A DNA stretch of 64,000 bases from Winogradskyella costae (lineage in GTDB: Bacteria; Bacteroidota; Bacteroidia; Flavobacteriales; Flavobacteriaceae): NCBI RefSeq assembly GCF_013403865.1, contig NZ_JABFDK010000001.1, forward strand, positions 310,001-374,000. The letters run 5' to 3'. The notes below the pieces were generated by a model that was given only the letters and a program-made list of their open reading frames with translations, did not search any database and had not been told where the DNA came from. Positions 34,460 through 44,331 of the stretch are shown here, piece after piece (within the stretch, counting starts at the first letter, position 1; each line of letters begins with the position of its first letter). The position numbers and the translations under genes were made by a program.

Positions 34460-35905
34460 ATGGAAAAAATTATAGACGAAAACAAACAAGGAGAAACCTT
34501 AATCATAGACAAGAAAGAAGGTAACCAACGCAAATTATTTATTGAGAGTTATGGCTGTGCTATGAATTTTAGCGATAGTGAAATTGTAGCCTCTATTCTG
34601 TCTGAGCAAGGTTTTAACACCACTCAAATCCTTGAAGAAGCAGATCTTGTTTTGGTAAATACATGTTCAATTAGAGATAAAGCCGAACAAACGGTTAGAA
34701 AACGACTACAAGAGTATAATGCCGTAAAGCGTATAAATCCAAAAATGAAAGTTGGCGTTTTAGGTTGCATGGCAGAACGACTAAAAACTAAATTTTTAGA
34801 GGAAGAAAAGATTGTCGATTTAGTTGTCGGTCCGGATGCTTATAAAGATTTACCTAATTTATTAGCCGAAGTAGACGAAGGCAGAGATGCTATAAATGTT
34901 ATACTCTCTAAAGAAGAAACTTACGGAGATGTTTCACCAGTAAGATTAAACAGTAACGGAATTACAGCTTTTGTTTCTATTACACGTGGCTGTGATAACA
35001 TGTGTACCTTCTGTGTTGTTCCCTTTACAAGAGGAAGAGAACGAAGTAGAGACCCTCAAAGTATTATAGAAGAAGTAAATGACTTATGGGCTAAAGGCTT
35101 TAAGGAAATTACACTTTTAGGACAAAACGTCGATAGTTACCTATGGTATGGAGGAGGTTTAAAGAAGGATTTTGACAATGCTTCTGATTTTCAAAAAGCA
35201 ACAGCTGTTAATTTTGCAAATCTTTTAGAATTATGCGCAAAGGCACAACCAAAAATGCGCATTCGATTTTCTACATCTAATCCGCAAGATTTTACCATGG
35301 ATGTTATTGAAACCATGGCTAAATATGATAACATATGTAATCACATTCACTTGCCAGTACAAAGTGGAAGCGATCGTATTTTAAAAGAAATGAATCGTTT
35401 GCATACTCGAGAAGAGTACTTTAAGATTATTGATAATATAAAACGTATCATCCCAGAATGTTCTATAAGTGTCGATTTAATTGCAGGTTTTCCAACTGAA
35501 ACAGAAGAAGATCACCAAGACACGTTATCTTTAATGGAATATGTAAAATATAATTTTGGTTATATGTTTACCTATTCTGAACGTCCTGGAACTTTAGCTG
35601 GTCGTAAAATGGAAGATGATGTACCCGAAACTATTAAAAAGCGTCGTTTAAAGGAAATTATTCTATTGGAACGAAAATATAGCGAAATTAATACCCGAGC
35701 GCATCTCAATAAAACCGTAGAGATTTTAATTGAGAAAGCTTCTAAAAAATCGGATTTACAATGGTCTGGAAGAACTTCAGACAATACGGTTGCAGTTTTT
35801 CCAAAAGAACATTATAAAGTGGGGGATTTAGTTAATGTACTTATAACAGATTGCACAAGTGCAACGCTTATTGGAAAAGCTATTGACTATTCTAAAAATA
35901 ACTAA
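34460..35905 (+). CDS. miaB: tRNA methylthiotransferase MiaB
   Basis: 481 residues from the ATG at 34460; a TTG start at 34439 is less likely. It adds a methylthio group to i6A37 of tRNA. The three N-terminal cysteines of the auxiliary 4Fe-4S cluster lie in [21 protein letters not shown] and LGCMAERLK; the radical SAM motif is [10 protein letters not shown]; a TRAM RNA-binding domain closes the protein. It is the first gene of a tight plus-strand run leading through the sigma-54-type regulator. Confidence 0.96.
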   Translation: MEKIIDENKQGETLIIDKKEGNQRKLFIESYGCAMNFSDSEIVASILSEQGFNTTQILEEADLVLVNTCSIRDKAEQTVRKRLQEYNAVKRINPKMKVGVLGCMAERLKTKFLEEEKIVDLVVGPDAYKDLPNLLAEVDEGRDAINVILSKEETYGDVSPVRLNSNGITAFVSITRGCDNMCTFCVVPFTRGRERSRDPQSIIEEVNDLWAKGFKEITLLGQNVDSYLWYGGGLKKDFDNASDFQKATAVNFANLLELCAKAQPKMRIRFSTSNPQDFTMDVIETMAKYDNICNHIHLPVQSGSDRILKEMNRLHTREEYFKIIDNIKRIIPECSISVDLIAGFPTETEEDHQDTLSLMEYVKYNFGYMFTYSERPGTLAGRKMEDDVPETIKKRRLKEIILLERKYSEINTRAHLNKTVEILIEKASKKSDLQWSGRTSDNTVAVFPKEHYKVGDLVNVLITDCTSATLIGKAIDYSKNN

Positions 35906-35922
35906 CAAAAATTAAAAAACAA

Positions 35923-36855
35923 ATGAAGAAATTAGCCTTAGCATTATTCACGTTAACTCTTATAACCTCTTGTGATGTAGAACCATTAGATCCGGCTTTC
36001 ACTCAAGGAGGTGGTAGTCAGGGAGGTGGCAGTGGCAGTGAGAGTGCAGACTTGACGATGTCTACTTACGAGCTAGACACGCAGATTAATTTAGTGTTTT
36101 TTGGTATTCCAATTGAAACAATCACCAATTCTGATTTTAACATTGCTAATGATAAAATTATATCTGGCACTAATGTATTATCTGCTGAAGGCAGTCCGTT
36201 TGAAACCGAAAATCTAATCATTACACGTAATAACTCTGGACAAATTATTAACGATAAATCTGTGAATTCATCAGGGGTAACTACCAACGAAACTGTAATA
36301 ACCTATACAAATGGCGTAGTATCTAATATCACTTATGAGTATTACGGAGATGACGAAGACGATTATAACTACAATTTCACTTACGACGGAAACATTATTA
36401 CAAGAACAGAAGTTGGTTCTACTATTTCTACGCAATTTACCGTAGATGGTTCTGACCGTGTTATTAAGAAGGAATCCTTTGATGGTGATTTTTCTATTCA
36501 GTCCGAAACAGTTGCTTATGATGCAGCAGGTAATATTACTAGCAGTACAACAACAGGTGAAACACAAAGCAATACCACTTATCAGTTTGATGACCAAACA
36601 AATCCATTGCAAGTTATTTACGAAGACAACTATATTTTAACCTTCTTAAAAGATGATTATTCAGACGAAATTGGAGGTCAGATTGCACAATTCTTGTCTA
36701 CAAACAATTGGAATGGCGCCTCTTTCGATGGCACTGCTTTCAATTTTGATTTAGAATATAATTCAGCAGGACGAATAGTAAGTAGAGATATCGCTTATGA
36801 TTTTGGACCTGAACTGTCATTTGAATTCAACGAAAGATTTTCATACGTAAATTAA
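35923..36855 (+). CDS. Lipoprotein of unknown function
   Basis: 310 residues with a lipoprotein signal (MKKLALALFTLTLITSC, lipidated C17), then a short Gly/Ser linker (GGGSQGGGSGSES). The mature part is rich in Asp, Thr and Asn and in short beta repeats such as DAAGNITSSTT and NSAGRIVSRD that recall RHS/YD-like strands. It is probably on the cell surface or outer membrane. It lies 17 bases after miaB and 2 bases before the regulator gene. No family is recognised. Confidence 0.75.
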   Translation: MKKLALALFTLTLITSCDVEPLDPAFTQGGGSQGGGSGSESADLTMSTYELDTQINLVFFGIPIETITNSDFNIANDKIISGTNVLSAEGSPFETENLIITRNNSGQIINDKSVNSSGVTTNETVITYTNGVVSNITYEYYGDDEDDYNYNFTYDGNIITRTEVGSTISTQFTVDGSDRVIKKESFDGDFSIQSETVAYDAAGNITSSTTTGETQSNTTYQFDDQTNPLQVIYEDNYILTFLKDDYSDEIGGQIAQFLSTNNWNGASFDGTAFNFDLEYNSAGRIVSRDIAYDFGPELSFEFNERFSYVN

Positions 36856-36857
36856 TT

Positions 36858-38123
36858 ATGGAATCAATTCAAGCCATAAAACAACGCTTCGGTATTATAG
36901 GAAATGATCCTAAACTTAATCGCTCCATTGAAAAAGCAATTCAAGTGTCTCCTACTGACATTTCAGTTTTAGTGACTGGAGAAAGTGGTGTGGGTAAAGA
37001 AAGTATTCCTAAAATAATTCATCAATTATCGCATAGAAAACACGGTAAATATATTGCGGTTAACTGTGGCGCTATCCCAGAAGGTACTATTGATAGTGAA
37101 CTATTCGGACACGAAAAAGGAGCTTTTACAGGTGCCACATCAACACGTTCAGGCTATTTTGAAGTCGCAGATGAAGGGACTATTTTTTTAGATGAAGTTG
37201 GAGAATTACCATTAACAACACAAGTACGTTTATTGCGTGTCTTAGAAAATGGTGAATTCATCAAAGTAGGTTCTAGTAAAGTACAAAAAACTAACGTAAG
37301 AATAGTAGCGGCTACAAACGTTAATATGTTTGACGCCATTAAGAAAGAGAAATTTAGAGAAGATTTATATTATAGATTAAGTACTGTAGAAATCAATTTA
37401 CCGCCTTTAAGAGACCGTAAGGAAGATATTCATTTATTATTCAGAAAATTCGCTAGTGATTTTGCATTAAAATATAAAATGCCAACAATAAAACTAACGG
37501 ACGACGCTATTAACTTGTTAGTAAAATACAGATGGAATGGAAATATTAGGCAATTGCGAAATGTAGCTGAACAAGTTTCTGTTTTAGAGCAAAACCGCAC
37601 TATAAACGGTAATACCATTCAAAATTATTTACCAAATACAGGTAGCAACTTACCAGCTATTGTTAAAAATTCTAAATCAGAAAGTGATTTTAGTAGTGAG
37701 CGTGAGATTTTATACAAAGTCTTATTTGACATGAAGAGTGATTTAAACGATCTTAAAAAGCTTACCATGGAACTCATGAAGAAAGGAAGTGATTCTGATG
37801 TTCAAAAAGATAACGAGCATTTGATTCAGAAAATTTATGGTGACGATAAAGACGAAGAGTTTGAAGCTGCTGTAGAAGACTTAGAGGTTTTATCTCTTGC
37901 AGAACACACTGATGCCGATGAAGATATTGTTTCAGAAACTGAAGATAAATATCATTTTGCGGAGGAAATTGAAGAAGAGGAAACATTATCATTACATGAC
38001 AAGGAACTAGAGTTAATTAAAAAATCCTTAGAACGTCATGGCGGAAAACGCAAATTAGCGGCAGCCGAATTAGGTATAAGCGAGCGAACACTTTACAGAA
38101 AAATCAAACAATTTGATCTTTAA
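36858..38123 (+). CDS. Sigma-54-type AAA+ transcriptional activator without sensor domain
   Basis: 421 residues. The AAA+ domain begins almost at once: Walker A GESGVGKE at 41-48, the sigma-54 contact loop GAFTGA at 88-93 and Walker B GTIFLDE near 107-113, with the arginine-finger region following. There is no receiver, PAS or GAF domain before it. A long acidic linker (about 290-385) leads to a C-terminal Fis-type HTH (LAAAELGISERTLYRKIKQ). It should open sigma-54 promoters; how its activity is controlled is unknown. It sits inside an operon with envelope genes (LptE, SecG). Confidence 0.93.
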   Translation: MESIQAIKQRFGIIGNDPKLNRSIEKAIQVSPTDISVLVTGESGVGKESIPKIIHQLSHRKHGKYIAVNCGAIPEGTIDSELFGHEKGAFTGATSTRSGYFEVADEGTIFLDEVGELPLTTQVRLLRVLENGEFIKVGSSKVQKTNVRIVAATNVNMFDAIKKEKFREDLYYRLSTVEINLPPLRDRKEDIHLLFRKFASDFALKYKMPTIKLTDDAINLLVKYRWNGNIRQLRNVAEQVSVLEQNRTINGNTIQNYLPNTGSNLPAIVKNSKSESDFSSEREILYKVLFDMKSDLNDLKKLTMELMKKGSDSDVQKDNEHLIQKIYGDDKDEEFEAAVEDLEVLSLAEHTDADEDIVSETEDKYHFAEEIEEEETLSLHDKELELIKKSLERHGGKRKLAAAELGISERTLYRKIKQFDL

Positions 38124-38228
38124 GATAATTTTATGAGGGGTAAAGAAATATAATTACTCCGTAAGTCGTTTACTAAAAACAAATTAAGACGCTAAAAACC
38201 GCATCAATAAAAAACAAATCCGTATCAA

Positions 38229-38732
38229 ATGAGTTCATTAAAATATTTTTTCATAGCTGTTATTTTTCTTACATGCTATGGCTGTAAGGTTAATTATTCG
38301 TTTACAGGAATTACAGATACTCCAGAGACATTTCAAGTTAATTTCTTTCAGAATAATGCAGATTTGGTAGAACCAGGTTTGGATCTATTATTTACAAATG
38401 CACTACAAGATCTTATCGTAAATCAAACAAGTGCTCAATTGGTTAACACGGGAGGAGAAGTTATTTACGAAGGTGAGATTATAGAGTACCGCATTTCCCC
38501 TATGACCGCTACGGCTGAAAATACCGCAGCACAAAACAGATTAACTATTGGAGTTAGGGTACGTTATATTAACACAAAGGATGAAGAAAAAGATTTTGAA
38601 AGAACATTTTCATTCTTTTACGATTATGGAGCTAGCGAACAACTTTCAGGTAGTATAAAGGATACCGCCTTTGACGAAATATTAGAACGTTTAACACAAG
38701 ATATTCTTAATGCTTCTTTAGCAGACTGGTAA
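38229..38732 (+). CDS. lptE: LptE-family LPS assembly lipoprotein
   Basis: 167 residues with an N-terminal signal ending in a cysteine-rich stretch (FLTCYGC, lipidation at C16 or C19). The mature part has the LptE pattern (YSFTGITDTPETFQVNFFQN near the start, later a long amphipathic helix). In Gram-negatives LptE plugs LptD for LPS insertion; the Bacteroidota form is divergent. It follows the regulator by 105 bases and precedes the TPR protein by 3. Confidence 0.82.
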   Translation: MSSLKYFFIAVIFLTCYGCKVNYSFTGITDTPETFQVNFFQNNADLVEPGLDLLFTNALQDLIVNQTSAQLVNTGGEVIYEGEIIEYRISPMTATAENTAAQNRLTIGVRVRYINTKDEEKDFERTFSFFYDYGASEQLSGSIKDTAFDEILERLTQDILNASLADW

Positions 38733-38735
38733 ACT

Positions 38736-39689
38736 ATGCAGCGTCAAGATTTAACATATTTATTACAACACCCAGAAGCGGTTACAGCCTCTCAAACCGA
38801 AATGCTTTCTTCTGCAATTAAAGCGTATCCTTATTTTCAATCCTTAAGAGCTTTATACCTTAAAGGATTAAAACAAAAAGAAAGCTATAAGTACAATAAT
38901 GCTTTAAAAATCGCAGCTGCACACACCACAGACCGGAGTGTATTATTTGATTATATTACCTCAGATATTTTCAATCAAAATGAAATATCTGAGCAGATTA
39001 AACAAAACACAGAATATATAAAATCTATTGAGGTTAATGCCGTCGATGATATTTCAGTCAATAAAAGTGTTACTATTGATGATGCTTTAAAAGAACATAT
39101 CAAAGCGACAGAAGGTGTTTTAGATCCAGGTTTATTTGAGGTAAAACCTATGCCAAAGCCCAGGTTAGAAGTAAAAGATTCTATTATCGCTGTTGACGTT
39201 AAAAATATTAAAGCAGAAAAAGAGCTGAAAATTGGGACGCCACTAGAATTTGATAAAACCGAAAACCATTCGTTTACAGAATGGTTAAAAATTACAAGTT
39301 TTAAACCTATTATCCGCGACGACGTTGAAACAGAATCTAAAGGAGCTGAAACAGAAATTAAAAACAACATTGAAATAGAGCAATCTAAACACGAAAGTCA
39401 GTCTCCTCTTCAGAAAAAATTCGCCATTATAGATAAATTTATAAGCGAAAACCCAAAAATTAAACCCGTCTCTAGCAATTCACCAAAACCCAAGTTAGTT
39501 AACAATGACAACCCTGTTTCAGATAGTTTAATGACTGAAACTTTGGCACGAATTTATCTAGAACAGAAAAATTATGATAAAGCAATTCAATCTTACAAAA
39601 TTTTAAGTTTGAAATATCCAGAAAAAAGTAGTTTCTTTGCACACCAAATAAAATTGGTGAAAGAATTAAAAGATAATAATACCATATAA
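38736..39689 (+). CDS. Hypothetical protein with C-terminal TPR
   Basis: 317 residues, no signal peptide. The N-terminal 85 residues are helical (LTYLLQHPEAVTASQTEML, later YPYFQSLRALYLKGL), the middle is charged and probably flexible, and the last 45 residues contain a tetratricopeptide motif (LARIYLEQKNYDKAIQSYKI). It lies between lptE and secG with gaps of 3 and 1 bases, a position I recall as conserved in flavobacteria. The function is unknown; a scaffold or assembly role would fit a TPR. Confidence 0.78.
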   Translation: MQRQDLTYLLQHPEAVTASQTEMLSSAIKAYPYFQSLRALYLKGLKQKESYKYNNALKIAAAHTTDRSVLFDYITSDIFNQNEISEQIKQNTEYIKSIEVNAVDDISVNKSVTIDDALKEHIKATEGVLDPGLFEVKPMPKPRLEVKDSIIAVDVKNIKAEKELKIGTPLEFDKTENHSFTEWLKITSFKPIIRDDVETESKGAETEIKNNIEIEQSKHESQSPLQKKFAIIDKFISENPKIKPVSSNSPKPKLVNNDNPVSDSLMTETLARIYLEQKNYDKAIQSYKILSLKYPEKSSFFAHQIKLVKELKDNNTI

Positions 39690-39690
39690 A

Positions 39691-40023
39691 ATGAGTGCAT
39701 TTTCAATATTTTTAGTCCTAATCGTAATCGTAGCTTTTTTACTTGTTGTAGTAATTATGGTACAAAACCCTAAAGGCGGAGGGTTATCATCATCTTTTGG
39801 TGGTGGTGGCACCCAACAAATGGGAGGTGTTAAGAAAACCGGAGACTTTTTAGATAAAAGTACATGGTTCTTAGCTACCGGATTAATTATTTTAATCTTA
39901 GCGTCTAATTTAACCATTAATTCTGGAGGTTCTGCAGAATCTAAAGCTTATGATGCAGATGAAACTACTGAGATGCCAGTAACACCAGCTGCACCTGCAA
40001 CAGGTACTGCAACTGACGAATAA
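39691..40023 (+). CDS. secG: Preprotein translocase subunit SecG
   Basis: 110 residues. Two membrane helices (about 4-22 and 57-75) flank the conserved cytoplasmic loop VIMVQNPKGGGLSSSFGGGG, a SecG hallmark. SecG assists SecYEG-mediated export. The Thr/Ala/Pro-rich tail is a flavobacterial feature. It starts 1 base after the TPR gene and is followed by a terminator before groES. Confidence 0.94.
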   Translation: MSAFSIFLVLIVIVAFLLVVVIMVQNPKGGGLSSSFGGGGTQQMGGVKKTGDFLDKSTWFLATGLIILILASNLTINSGGSAESKAYDADETTEMPVTPAAPATGTATDE

Positions 40024-40051
40024 TTCAAAACTTATTCATACCAAATACATT

Positions 40052-40079
40052 AAGCCAGCTTTTTAAGTTGGCTTTTTTT
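40052..40079 (+). terminator. Terminator after secG
   Basis: AAGCCAGCTT and AAGTTGGCTT pair around TT with a single G:T mismatch position and are followed by T7. Confidence 0.8.
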
Positions 40080-40103
40080 GTACCCACAAATTCGGCAGAT
40101 AGG

Positions 40104-40161
40104 TCTGAAACTTTGTCAGATTTTCGCTATTGGCATAATTTTCGAAATACGCTAAAGCGTA
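40104..40161 (+). promoter_or_regulatory. groESL promoter region with two inverted repeats
   Basis: TTTG at 40112-40115, a 20-base spacer and TAATTTTC at 40136-40143 resemble the Bacteroidota promoter. TGAAA-CTT-TGTCA at 40106-40118 covers the -33 box and extends to TCTGA/TCAGA arms. A second perfect repeat TACGCT-AA-AGCGTA at 40148-40161 lies near the expected start. No CIRCE element (TTAGCACTC-N9-GAGTGCTAA) is present. A sigma-54-like reading (TGGCATAATTTTCGA at 40131) is possible but its -12 part is poor. Confidence 0.5.
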
Positions 40162-40194
40162 ATTAATTAAGTAACTAAAAAAACATATAACAAA

Positions 40195-40470
40195 ATGAGT
40201 TTAAACATTAAACCTTTAGCAGACCGAGTTCTTGTAGAACCAAAGGAAGCTGAAACAAAAACAGCTTCAGGTATTATTATCCCAGATAATGCAAAGGAAA
40301 AACCTCAAAAAGGAACTGTTGTAGCCATTGGTAATGGAACAAAAGACGAGCCTTTAACGGTAAAAGTTGGTGACACTGTACTGTACGGAAAATATGGTGG
40401 TACTGAGCTTAAACTTGAAGGTAAAGATTATTTAATGATGCGTGAGAGTGATATCTTGGCGATTATCTAA
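40195..40470 (+). CDS. groES: Co-chaperonin GroES
   Basis: 91 residues, typical length. The conserved opening [26 protein letters not shown], seen here in part, and the C-terminal [27 protein letters not shown] block are present. GroES caps the GroEL ring during folding. It is 96 bases before groEL and shares its transcript. Confidence 0.97.
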   Translation: MSLNIKPLADRVLVEPKEAETKTASGIIIPDNAKEKPQKGTVVAIGNGTKDEPLTVKVGDTVLYGKYGGTELKLEGKDYLMMRESDILAII

Positions 40471-40515
40471 AATTGCTTCTAGCTACTAGCCTTTCGCTAT
40501 TAGTAAAAAAAATAA

Positions 40516-42195
<1,680 letters not shown>

Positions 42196-42264
42196 GTCGA
42201 GAGCCTCTACATGCAAAGAATTTACTACTATGAGTAATAGTGGTAAAATACATATCATAAATTT

Positions 42265-42294
42265 AAAGCCTTTGATGAGAGTCAGAGGCTTTAT
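42265..42294 (+). terminator. Terminator after groEL
   Basis: AAAGCCTTTGA and TCAGAGGCTTT form a stem with one mismatch around a short loop; the T-tract after it is short (TTTATTAT), so strength is moderate. Confidence 0.6.
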
Positions 42295-42327
42295 TATGTA
42301 CTATATTTATATTTTACAGCAATTGAA

Positions 42328-43161
42328 ATGAAAAACATTATAACACTTTATCTACTATCATTAGTATCGATATCCCTTTTTTCGCAAACAGACTCCACAT
42401 CCACCAAAGCAAATAACGTTTGGAATAACCTAAAGTATGACACCGGGGTTACTCTTAAAAGCGTTGGGCACTCTTTTACGAGCCCAATACACTGGAAAAG
42501 CGATGATTTTTTAACTGCAGGAGGTATTTTTGCAGGAACAGGTTTATTGTATTTAAGTGATCAAGAAGCTAATGGGATCTTTTTAAAACAAGGAAGTGGA
42601 GCGCCAAAGGTTCTAAAAGACTTTGGTCGTTATTTTGGAAGCCCTCAAAACTTCTTTTTAGTATCGACTGGTATTTATGGTTTTGGACTATTCACCGATA
42701 ATGAAAAAGTACGTCATACGGGCATATTAATATTTTCTTCAGCGATAACAACAGGAGTCATTCAATCGATATCTAAAACCGTCGTAGGAAGAGCAAGACC
42801 TAACAGTGGTAACTATAACAAATTTGAGCCCTTTAGTAAAGAAGCTGGTTTTCACTCCTTCCCTTCAGGTCATAGTGTTTTATCTTTTACCATGGCACAC
42901 GCCGTAGCCAAGCAATTTGATAATTTTTGGGCTAAAGCAGGGATTTATACCGTAGGCTCTATTGCTCCTATTTCAAGATTATGGGCAAACGCTCACTGGC
43001 TGAGCGATGTTGGATTAGGGATGGCTCTAAGTGTAGTCGTTGTAGACGGTATTGACAATTTTATGAATAAAAATAAATTTTATACTGATTCTAAACCTAA
43101 AACTATAAGTTGGCGCGTAAGCGCAGGCGCAGGTACTATTGGTATGATAGGTACATTTTAA
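42328..43161 (+). CDS. PAP2-superfamily phosphatase
   Basis: 277 residues with a signal peptide (MKNIITLYLLSLVSISLFSQ). The three phosphatase motifs are present in order: KTVVGRARP, PSGH and SRLWANAHWLSDV, so the catalytic histidines and arginine are all kept. Members dephosphorylate lipid phosphates such as undecaprenyl-PP or phosphatidate. The signal peptide and membrane helices suggest action at the periplasmic side or outer membrane. It is a single gene after the groESL terminator. Confidence 0.87.
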   Translation: MKNIITLYLLSLVSISLFSQTDSTSTKANNVWNNLKYDTGVTLKSVGHSFTSPIHWKSDDFLTAGGIFAGTGLLYLSDQEANGIFLKQGSGAPKVLKDFGRYFGSPQNFFLVSTGIYGFGLFTDNEKVRHTGILIFSSAITTGVIQSISKTVVGRARPNSGNYNKFEPFSKEAGFHSFPSGHSVLSFTMAHAVAKQFDNFWAKAGIYTVGSIAPISRLWANAHWLSDVGLGMALSVVVVDGIDNFMNKNKFYTDSKPKTISWRVSAGAGTIGMIGTF

Positions 43162-43358
43162 AAATTTTCACAGTGCTTGATTATCCTTTTTATGAAAATA
43201 AAGATGCCACAATTCTTGGATAGAAAACTGTAACATTACTCATTATTGAGATTGATTCAGTTTTAAAATAAACTTAAAACATAGCGTCATTAATTCTAAA
43301 AAAAATCTTTTTATGGCTTTTAGTAAAATATCATCCGTAAGAATTCATACTTATACGT

Positions 43359-43685
43359 TTAATGCGAAACTACTTTCAGACCAATAATTGAGGCAATTAA
43401 TGTTGTAATAAAAAAAAGTCGCCACAATGTTGCTGGTTCTTTAAATATAAAAATACCGACCAATACAGTACCTACCGCACCAATCCCTGTCCAAACGGCA
43501 TACGCAGTACCAATAGGCAATACTTGTGTTGCTTTTATGAGAAGTAACATACTAATTACTATACAAACTAAGAAACCGATATACCAATACGTTGATTCAG
43601 TTCCTGTTGCTTCTTTTGCTTTTCCTAAGCAAGCTGCAAAGGCCACTTCAAAAAATCCTGCTATTATTAATAGTATCCAATTCAT
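43359..43685 (-). CDS. SMR-family transporter (SugE/EmrE-like)
   Basis: 108 residues with four membrane helices. The glutamate of the first helix lies in LIIAGFFEVAFAACLGKAKE (E13), the central residue for proton/cation exchange, followed by the conserved TAYAVWTGIGAVGTVL. The Gdx/SugE subtype exports guanidinium and EmrE types export quaternary amines; the WTGIGAVG motif leans to Gdx/SugE, but this is not certain. No guanidine riboswitch is apparent in the 170 bases upstream. Confidence 0.85.
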   Translation of the reverse strand: MNWILLIIAGFFEVAFAACLGKAKEATGTESTYWYIGFLVCIVISMLLLIKATQVLPIGTAYAVWTGIGAVGTVLVGIFIFKEPATLWRLFFITTLIASIIGLKVVSH

Positions 43686-43823
43686 TGCTTATGTTTTTAC
43701 AGTTGATTTCAAATTAAACTTTAAATGTGTCGGTTAAAAAACAATTAATTATAGGGCTATAAATGCCTTAAGGTTTTTTTTAATAACGTTTAAGCCATCA
43801 AAAAAAGCCTAGTGATTCCCCTA

Positions 43824-43853
43824 AATAAAAAAAGCCTGAATCGAAATTCAGGC
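43824..43853 (-). terminator. Terminator after the HMA protein gene
   Basis: AAGCCTGAAT and ATTCAGGCTT enclose CGAA; an A-run on the left gives the minus-strand T-tract 8 bases past the stop. Confidence 0.85.
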
Positions 43854-43860
43854 TTCTATT

Positions 43861-44232
43861 TTATTTCCCGTCTTCTTTTTCCTTTTCATGGTCTTTTCGA
43901 ACCTCTTCATTACGGTACTTACAACAGTCATGAATTTCATTGTATTGCTCTTCCGTAGCTTTAATCTCTTTAGTGTCATGACCAACAGTGGCTACACTTT
44001 TAGAAATTTTTGTTAAATCTGTTTTGCGTTCATCGAAGATTAACTTTAACTCGTGTGTATCAACACTCCATACCGCAGATTTAACCCCTTTAGTTCTAAT
44101 AGCAGCTTTTTCTATACGTTCTTTACACATACCACAAACACCATCAACTTCTATATTTGCTTTTTTGTTTTTGTCTTGAGCAAAGGCCAATGTTGTAACA
44201 AACAATGTAAATATTAATATTATCTTTTTCAT
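43861..44232 (-). CDS. Exported heavy-metal-associated (HMA) domain protein
   Basis: 123 residues. A signal peptide (MKKIILIFTLFVTTLAFAQ) is followed by one HMA domain whose metal motif is GVCGMC with partner residues KERIEKAAI. The C-terminal tail is charged and contains CC near DCCKYRNEE. Exported HMA domains bind copper or related soft metals in the periplasm. It lies 99 bases downstream of the TonB-dependent receptor on the same strand with a small palindrome between them, and ends at a strong terminator. Confidence 0.87.
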   Translation of the reverse strand: MKKIILIFTLFVTTLAFAQDKNKKANIEVDGVCGMCKERIEKAAIRTKGVKSAVWSVDTHELKLIFDERKTDLTKISKSVATVGHDTKEIKATEEQYNEIHDCCKYRNEEVRKDHEKEKEDGK

Positions 44233-44251
44233 CTTGATTAGTTTTTTTTAC

Positions 44252-44267
44252 TCCTGCAAAAGCAGGA
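44252..44267. repeat. Palindrome TCCTGC-AAAA-GCAGGA before the HMA gene
   Basis: A perfect 6-base-arm palindrome 20 bases upstream of the HMA ATG, with AATG after it. It resembles the core of the 24141-24203 repeat (CCTGC-N4-GCAGGAAT) and is probably a degraded copy. Confidence 0.55.
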
Positions 44268-44331
44268 ATGTATTAAATTTAGTTTCTATTTATGCCTCGA
44301 ATTTCCGAGACTATTTTCGCAATATAATTTA

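Noticed and set aside
40131..40145. Sigma-54 promoter for groES (TGGCATAATTTTCGA)
   Set aside because: The -24 half is reasonable, but the -12 half reads TTCGA rather than TTGCA, while a -33/-7 pair with normal spacing fits better. It is kept only as an alternative.
40122..40501. 10-mer TTTCGCTATT upstream of groES and between groES and groEL
   Set aside because: No symmetry and different surroundings; a single 10-base match in 400 AT-rich bases is likely chance.
43686..43860. Guanidine riboswitch before the SMR transporter
   Set aside because: The 170 upstream bases show none of the conserved ACGR-type loops or paired stems of known guanidine classes.
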